Positions 13,224-17,928 of a stretch of DNA of 17,928 nucleotides are shown here, piece by piece. Position 1 is the stretch's first letter. Each line of letters starts with the position of its first letter. The DNA lies in assembly GCA_037129695.1 (NCBI GenBank), contig JBAXUL010000082.1, positions 1 through 17,928 on the forward strand, given 5' to 3'. Made by a program: the position numbers and the translations under genes. The notes beneath the pieces are model-generated. The model was given only the letters and a program-made list of their open reading frames with translations. It had not been told where the DNA came from and searched no databases. The DNA is from CAINVV01 sp037129695. Lineage in GTDB: Bacteria > Bacteroidota > Bacteroidia > Bacteroidales > Prolixibacteraceae.

Positions 13224-15836
13224 ATGCTATCTGAACTGATCATACCAAAGAAAAGCGCCAGGGAGTTTGCACTGGACCAAAAACAATTGTATGCCCTTGG
13301 CCTGAAGCATGTACAGGATCTGTCGAGCCGGATTTGGACCGATTACAATGTACATGATCCCGGAATCACGATTCTGGAGTTACTTTGTTATTCACTGACC
13401 GATCTTGGCTACCGCGCATCCTATCCTGTGAAGGACTTGCTGGCATCAGAAACAGGCAATGCGGAAAAAATGGCAGGACAATTTTTTACGGCAAGGCAGA
13501 TTTTCCCGAATCGCGCACTTACCAACAGAGATTACAGGAAAATTCTGATTGATCTGGATGGTGTAAAAAATGCCTGGATTTCCAACCACCGGCAATCCTA
13601 TTTTGCAGATACAGTCCTTGGAGAATTAAGGAAGGATGATCCCGGTTTGGAAGGGATTGAAGAAATAATACTATCCGGTTTGTATGATGTGACCATCGAA
13701 TATGACGACAATATCACCACTACCATGCAGAAGGAGGAGGTCAGACAGCGAGTCACTGCATTGCTCCATTCGAACCGTAATTTAGGGGAAGATTTTGTTG
13801 GTTATCAGGAAGTACAGAATCAAGTATTCAATCTCTGCTGTGATTTGGAATTGGATAGTTCAGCGGATGTCTCAGCCGTCAAGGCCGAAATATTCTACCG
13901 AATTCAGAATTATCTCTCTCCTTCCATCCAATTTTATTCACTGAGCCGAATGCTTGAACGCGTCAAAATCGATGGTACCCCATATTCCTCTGATGAAATT
14001 TTTGACGGACCGGCACTGAACAGCGGTTTTATTGACGACGACGAGTTGGAGAATGCTGAACTTCGGACAACCATCCGTCTTTCGGATATCATCCGTCTGA
14101 TCATGGACATCAAGGGTGTGGTAGCCGTAAGGGAAATTCACCTTCTTCCATTCAATGAGGACCCTGATCTTCCGCCTGTTGTTCCCGAGAATAAATGGTT
14201 GGTTGAGGTTATTCCCGGCAGGAAGCCAACTCTTGCCATCGATTTTCTCGAAGACAGCAACTATACGCTCAGATTTTTCAAGCGGAACATGCCTGTCTAT
14301 CCTGAACTGAACAAGGTTTTGGAAAAATTGAAGGTCATCCATTCAGAAAATGAGGAGAGTCCTTCACCCGGCAGCCCGAATGACCTGGAGATTCCATTGG
14401 GAAATTTCAGAAATCCGGGGGCTTACTACTCCTTTCAGAATGACTTTCCAGCTCTTTATGGCCTGTCTGATACAGGTCTGAGTGCCTCCGCCACTGCGGA
14501 ACGCCGTATTCAGGGAGCCCGGCTCAAGGGATATCTCCTTTTCTTTGACCAGATGATGGCTGATTATTTTGCCCAGCTGAGTCATTTAAAGGATCTTTTT
14601 TCGACAGATCCGGGGATCAAAAGAACCTATTTTCATCAGGTGGTCGATTCATTCAAGGAGTACCAGAAGATCTACGGACCGGCAGAGGGAGATATTCTTT
14701 CAGTAATAGAGACAAACACGGAAGATCAGTCTGTTCATGCAGAAAGGCGCAACCGTTTTCTGGATCACCTGATTGCCAGGTTTGCCGAAAAATTCACCGA
14801 ATTTGCCAATCTTGTGCATGCAGCACTCGGCGCAAGTCCTGAATCAATCGCCCGGTACAAATGCGATTTTCTGGCCAACTATCCAGACATCAGTAGCAAA
14901 AGGGCACTCGCCTACAATTACAGCCTTCAGGGAGATAGCGATTTGTGGGATAGCTTCAATATCTCCGGACTGGAAAAAAGGCTGGCCAAACTTCTGGCGA
15001 TTCCGGATTTCAAACGAAGAAATCTCAGCGATTTTAATTTTACCATCTATGCCGAGATCGATACCACCCCGGGCGACGAGTTCAGGTTCCGGGTACGGAA
15101 CAGTCATACCGGAAAGATTATCCTGAGCAGCAGTACGCATTACCTGACTGAAGAAATTGCTCGTGCCGAGATGCGGAGGGCCATCAATGCCGGTATGCAA
15201 CCTTCCGGGTACGAAAAGAAGAAAACGATCGACAATCGATATTATTTCAATGTGACAGACCATTCCGGGGAGGTCATTGCGCGGCGGATCGAGTATTTCG
15301 ATTCGGAAGAAGAAATGAATACCGCACTGGATGAGTTGATTACCTATTTGCAGGAAAATTTCAGCGATGAAGGGATGTTCCTGATCGAAAACATCCTGTT
15401 GAGGCCGGAGAAGGAGGACGATCCTTTCCTCCCCATCTGCACAGCTGCCACGCAAACATCCTGTTCTGATTTTGATCCCTATTCCTACCGGATTCATGTC
15501 ATCCTGCCGGCGGAAAACGGGCGGTTCAGGAATATGCATTTCCGCAGATTTGTGGAGGAGACGATTCGTCAGGAGACACCTGCCCATATCCTTCCGAAGA
15601 TATGCTGGATTTGCAAGGAGGATATGGCGATGCTGGAGAAAACCTACCGAGACTGGATTTATCTCAAATGCGGCAGGAATGATACAGACCGGGTCATCCA
15701 ACTGAAAGCATTTATTCAGGCACTCTTTGAGGTGAAAAATTGCTATCCGACAGAATTGCTGCATGAATGCAATACCAACGAAGAAAAATTCATTCTGGGA
15801 GAGACCTCACTCGGCTCACTCGAAAAAGAGAACTAA
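13224..15836 (+). CDS. pvc12: Baseplate wedge protein, Pvc12-like
   Basis: An 870-aa protein matching Pvc12/Afp12, which partners Pvc11 in the baseplate wedge and bears on tail-fibre attachment. Diagnostic stretches are WTDYNVHDPGITILELLCYS (38-57) then LTDLGYR, and GYLLFFDQMMADYFAQLSHL (about 436-455) followed by KDLFS. The C-terminal region (about 700-790) includes ENILLRPE, DPFLPIC and a cluster of Cys residues, then HILPKICWI and M-EKTYRDWI, which recur in this family. The start at 13224 follows GGAAAGGCC, one of the few purine-rich leaders here resembling a ribosome-binding site. The stop is 26 bp before the next ATG. Confidence 0.92.
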   Translation: MLSELIIPKKSAREFALDQKQLYALGLKHVQDLSSRIWTDYNVHDPGITILELLCYSLTDLGYRASYPVKDLLASETGNAEKMAGQFFTARQIFPNRALTNRDYRKILIDLDGVKNAWISNHRQSYFADTVLGELRKDDPGLEGIEEIILSGLYDVTIEYDDNITTTMQKEEVRQRVTALLHSNRNLGEDFVGYQEVQNQVFNLCCDLELDSSADVSAVKAEIFYRIQNYLSPSIQFYSLSRMLERVKIDGTPYSSDEIFDGPALNSGFIDDDELENAELRTTIRLSDIIRLIMDIKGVVAVREIHLLPFNEDPDLPPVVPENKWLVEVIPGRKPTLAIDFLEDSNYTLRFFKRNMPVYPELNKVLEKLKVIHSENEESPSPGSPNDLEIPLGNFRNPGAYYSFQNDFPALYGLSDTGLSASATAERRIQGARLKGYLLFFDQMMADYFAQLSHLKDLFSTDPGIKRTYFHQVVDSFKEYQKIYGPAEGDILSVIETNTEDQSVHAERRNRFLDHLIARFAEKFTEFANLVHAALGASPESIARYKCDFLANYPDISSKRALAYNYSLQGDSDLWDSFNISGLEKRLAKLLAIPDFKRRNLSDFNFTIYAEIDTTPGDEFRFRVRNSHTGKIILSSSTHYLTEEIARAEMRRAINAGMQPSGYEKKKTIDNRYYFNVTDHSGEVIARRIEYFDSEEEMNTALDELITYLQENFSDEGMFLIENILLRPEKEDDPFLPICTAATQTSCSDFDPYSYRIHVILPAENGRFRNMHFRRFVEETIRQETPAHILPKICWICKEDMAMLEKTYRDWIYLKCGRNDTDRVIQLKAFIQALFEVKNCYPTELLHECNTNEEKFILGETSLGSLEKEN

Positions 15837-15862
15837 AAAACAACCCGCTAAAAAATAACACC

Positions 15863-17928
15863 ATGACACAGATTCTTAAAAGCTTAGACGAGATAACAAC
15901 CGGATACAGCATCTTTGAAAAAGACCAGGTGCTCACGGCCATGCAGTTGAACAGCGTATCAGCCTATTTTGAGGACCAGATTCGGCTTACCCGCAGCCAA
16001 TTGCTGGGAGTGGGGATTGTCTGCGGACTAAACGTCACCGCTGTCAGAAACCAGGTCATTGTGAGCAAGGGTTTGGGAGTTACCACAGACGGTGATCAAC
16101 TTTCTGTCGGCTCAGATAGGCAGTTTACGCAATTCAAGGTATGTGACGACAAGAATCCTGTCTATGATCCTTTTTACCTGGATGGTGAAATGATGCCGGT
16201 ATATGAACTCATTGAGGCGGGAATTAAAGACAAGAGGGCTTTCCCTCTTGCACAGTTTCCTGAAAAATCCGGTCAGAAACTTCTGCAGATGGTGGCTTTG
16301 CTCTTCATGGAGAGTTATATTTTTGATCCTGACCAATGTGCCGGCACCGACTGCAACAACGTTGGACAGAAAATGACCAACAATCTCAAGGTATTACTGG
16401 TTAGCAGGGAATACATCGGCAGGTTGAAGCCCAATGTCCCAACTCCGCGCCAGGCCTATGACCTGCTGGGGGAGGTAGCTGCCGACAGGCCATTGGTTAA
16501 TTCAACGATGAAGAGCCATGCCCAGCTGGTAGCACTTTACCGGAGTGTTTGCAGTTCGATTTCTACCAGGTTGGCCGCCGAATTGCCTAAAATCTATCCT
16601 TCCTGTCAAACTTTTCTGTCATCTGTTTTTGATGCAGATCCATCCGTCTCCTGGCTTACCATCCTAAAAAACTGGAATGATCATTATACTGCCAATGAAA
16701 TTGGTATTCAGTATTACTACGATTTTCTCCGTGATCTGACGGAGACCTATAATGAGTTTCACGAAATGCTTTTCGACGATACCACCTGGTGCTTGCCGGA
16801 AAAGAGTGCTTTTCCGAAACATGTCGTGCTGGGATCCATCAACGGCGATCCGAAAACAGATGCAGACCGTACAGGATTCTATCCGTCCTGCCTGGCGAGT
16901 CATACCCTTGAGAAGAGAAACCATGCGGAATTTCTGGCGACGAAGTTGAATGTTCAGTTGATGACTTTCGAAGTACCTTCCTTAACCCGGCGGATCGGCT
17001 TGAATGTGTCGCTCAATCTTTTGGAAAACATCAAAGCCGTTGAGATGGTTAAGCCGGTTAATTTGTGGCGCATCACCAAAAATACGCCGATTCGCATTAC
17101 ACCCGGTAAATCTGAAGAACATAATCAGGAGGAACGAGCCATTCCCTATTATTATAAAATTGATGCGGCACATCCGATCTATGAATACTGGAATTACTCC
17201 CTGCACAAAAAGAACAAAGCATCCCGTAATTACTCGTATTATTCTGGAACATTCGGTGCCGGAGGAGCTTCCGCGGCTCCGTTCAACACTCAGATTGGGA
17301 AATTCGACTTCTTCAGGATAGAAGGCTTTCTGGGGCAAAATATCGCGGAAGTGCATCAATTTCTGGAGAATGAGATCAGCACCAACAATCTGCCTGTCAA
17401 TTTGCGGTCGGTGATGCTCGGTGAAGACAGAACCAAAATCGTGATCAGGCCGCCATTCAGTTTCGGGCATCTGCACCAATGGCACAATATGCTGCGGCAG
17501 GATATGGTCAACCAGCTGGATGAGGTAAAACTGTTTAGTACGGGTCTGAAAAACAGAGTTTTGAGTAGTTTAAACGTGCTGGATCCTGTCGACAAGGGTA
17601 CTTTTTCGCAGGTAGCAGAAAGCAGGAACAGTGAACTGAATACAGCCGTCGAACGGGCGACCTCCAAATTGAAAATCCCTTACCAGGATTATGCCTCCCA
17701 AAATAGTGCTGCCGACTCCTGGCAGACTCATATGGGAGAGGCCATGAAGCAGTCGGGAAGTTTTAAAAGCGAGTTGAGTGTCGCTGCAAAGACGGAATTC
17801 AATACTCCTTTCGATACGCTGCTGAGCAACCGGAATGTGAATATGCTGGATCATCTGGATATTCTGATTAAACGAGACATTGAAGTGAAGGAAACCAGGC
17901 TGTTGTTCAATAATTACATTGCCCAACA
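15863..17928 (+). CDS. Large eCIS protein of unknown function (3' end outside window)
   Basis: An ORF translated by hand from ATG 15863 with no stop up to the window end (688 complete codons). I do not recognise a named family. The N-terminal block at 14-56 (GYSIFEKDQVLTAMQLN, SAYFEDQIRLTRSQLLG, GIVCGL) is similar to openings I recall of large uncharacterised proteins that follow Pvc12 in Bacteroidota eCIS loci. A Cys-containing segment lies near 155-165 (DQCAGTDCNNVG). Much of the rest is alpha-helical and polar; no signal peptide, membrane helix or enzyme motif stands out. Its place after pvc12 is that of the fibre/tape-measure region, so a baseplate accessory, fibre adaptor or particle-associated structural protein is plausible. 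It has no clear match to Pvc13 or Pvc14. Confidence 0.8.
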   Translation, partial: MTQILKSLDEITTGYSIFEKDQVLTAMQLNSVSAYFEDQIRLTRSQLLGVGIVCGLNVTAVRNQVIVSKGLGVTTDGDQLSVGSDRQFTQFKVCDDKNPVYDPFYLDGEMMPVYELIEAGIKDKRAFPLAQFPEKSGQKLLQMVALLFMESYIFDPDQCAGTDCNNVGQKMTNNLKVLLVSREYIGRLKPNVPTPRQAYDLLGEVAADRPLVNSTMKSHAQLVALYRSVCSSISTRLAAELPKIYPSCQTFLSSVFDADPSVSWLTILKNWNDHYTANEIGIQYYYDFLRDLTETYNEFHEMLFDDTTWCLPEKSAFPKHVVLGSINGDPKTDADRTGFYPSCLASHTLEKRNHAEFLATKLNVQLMTFEVPSLTRRIGLNVSLNLLENIKAVEMVKPVNLWRITKNTPIRITPGKSEEHNQEERAIPYYYKIDAAHPIYEYWNYSLHKKNKASRNYSYYSGTFGAGGASAAPFNTQIGKFDFFRIEGFLGQNIAEVHQFLENEISTNNLPVNLRSVMLGEDRTKIVIRPPFSFGHLHQWHNMLRQDMVNQLDEVKLFSTGLKNRVLSSLNVLDPVDKGTFSQVAESRNSELNTAVERATSKLKIPYQDYASQNSAADSWQTHMGEAMKQSGSFKSELSVAAKTEFNTPFDTLLSNRNVNMLDHLDILIKRDIEVKETRLLFNNYIAQ

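Noticed and set aside
14844..15764. Minus-strand ORF of 306 codons
   Set aside because: It lies wholly inside the pvc12-like gene in antisense, and its translation (Pro/Arg/Ile-rich) resembles no family. The plus-strand frame has clear family motifs.

Overview
The window lies almost entirely inside one co-directional (+ strand) gene cluster for an extracellular contractile injection system (eCIS; the Afp/PVC/MAC/AlgoCIS family of phage-tail-like particles). The family is recognised from protein sequence read by eye; no searches were run. A Bacteroidota host is likely. Start codons are mostly preceded by A-rich stretches rather than clear Shine-Dalgarno sequences, GC content is moderate, and the gene set (DUF4255 protein, DUF5908 micro-protein, two sheath paralogues, an uncharacterised protein after each of the Pvc16- and Pvc12-like genes) resembles eCIS loci of that phylum. 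The species cannot be named.

Layout: (1) 1-277 is the C-terminal end of a first sheath protein whose gene starts outside the window. (2) 278-696 is about 420 bp without a gene, holding a hairpin and a weak promoter-like pair. (3) 697-2276 encodes a DUF4255/Pvc16-like tail terminator and an overlapping 337-aa protein of unknown function. (4) 2288-4656 encodes a complete sheath protein and two tube proteins (Pvc1- and Pvc5-like). (5) 4663-7537 is a tightly packed hub and spike block: DUF5908/Pvc6 (53 aa), Pvc7-like LysM protein, Pvc8/VgrG-like spike and PAAR tip. (6) 7695-9434, set off by 157 and 200 bp of non-coding DNA, encodes a 579-aa protein joining an astacin-like zinc metalloprotease to a seven-repeat, probably seven-bladed, PLL-type beta-propeller lectin. 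This is the best candidate for an effector of the particle. (7) 9635-15836 is the baseplate block: gp25/Pvc9, baseplate J/Pvc11 and Pvc12. (8) 15863 to the end is a long ORF (at least 688 codons) that runs off the window; it is not a PVC component that I can name.

How the parts would work together: tube proteins stack on the Pvc5/Pvc7 hub above a Pvc8 trimer sharpened by PAAR. The gp25/Pvc11/Pvc12 baseplate primes sheath assembly around the tube, and the Pvc16-like protein caps the distal end. On contraction the sheath drives the tube and spike into a target. The protease-lectin has no visible secretion signal and is encoded between the spike tip and the baseplate, so it could be carried in or on the particle. 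The AAA+ ATPase (Pvc15), tape measure (Pvc14) and tail fibre (Pvc13) are not in the window and would be expected outside it.
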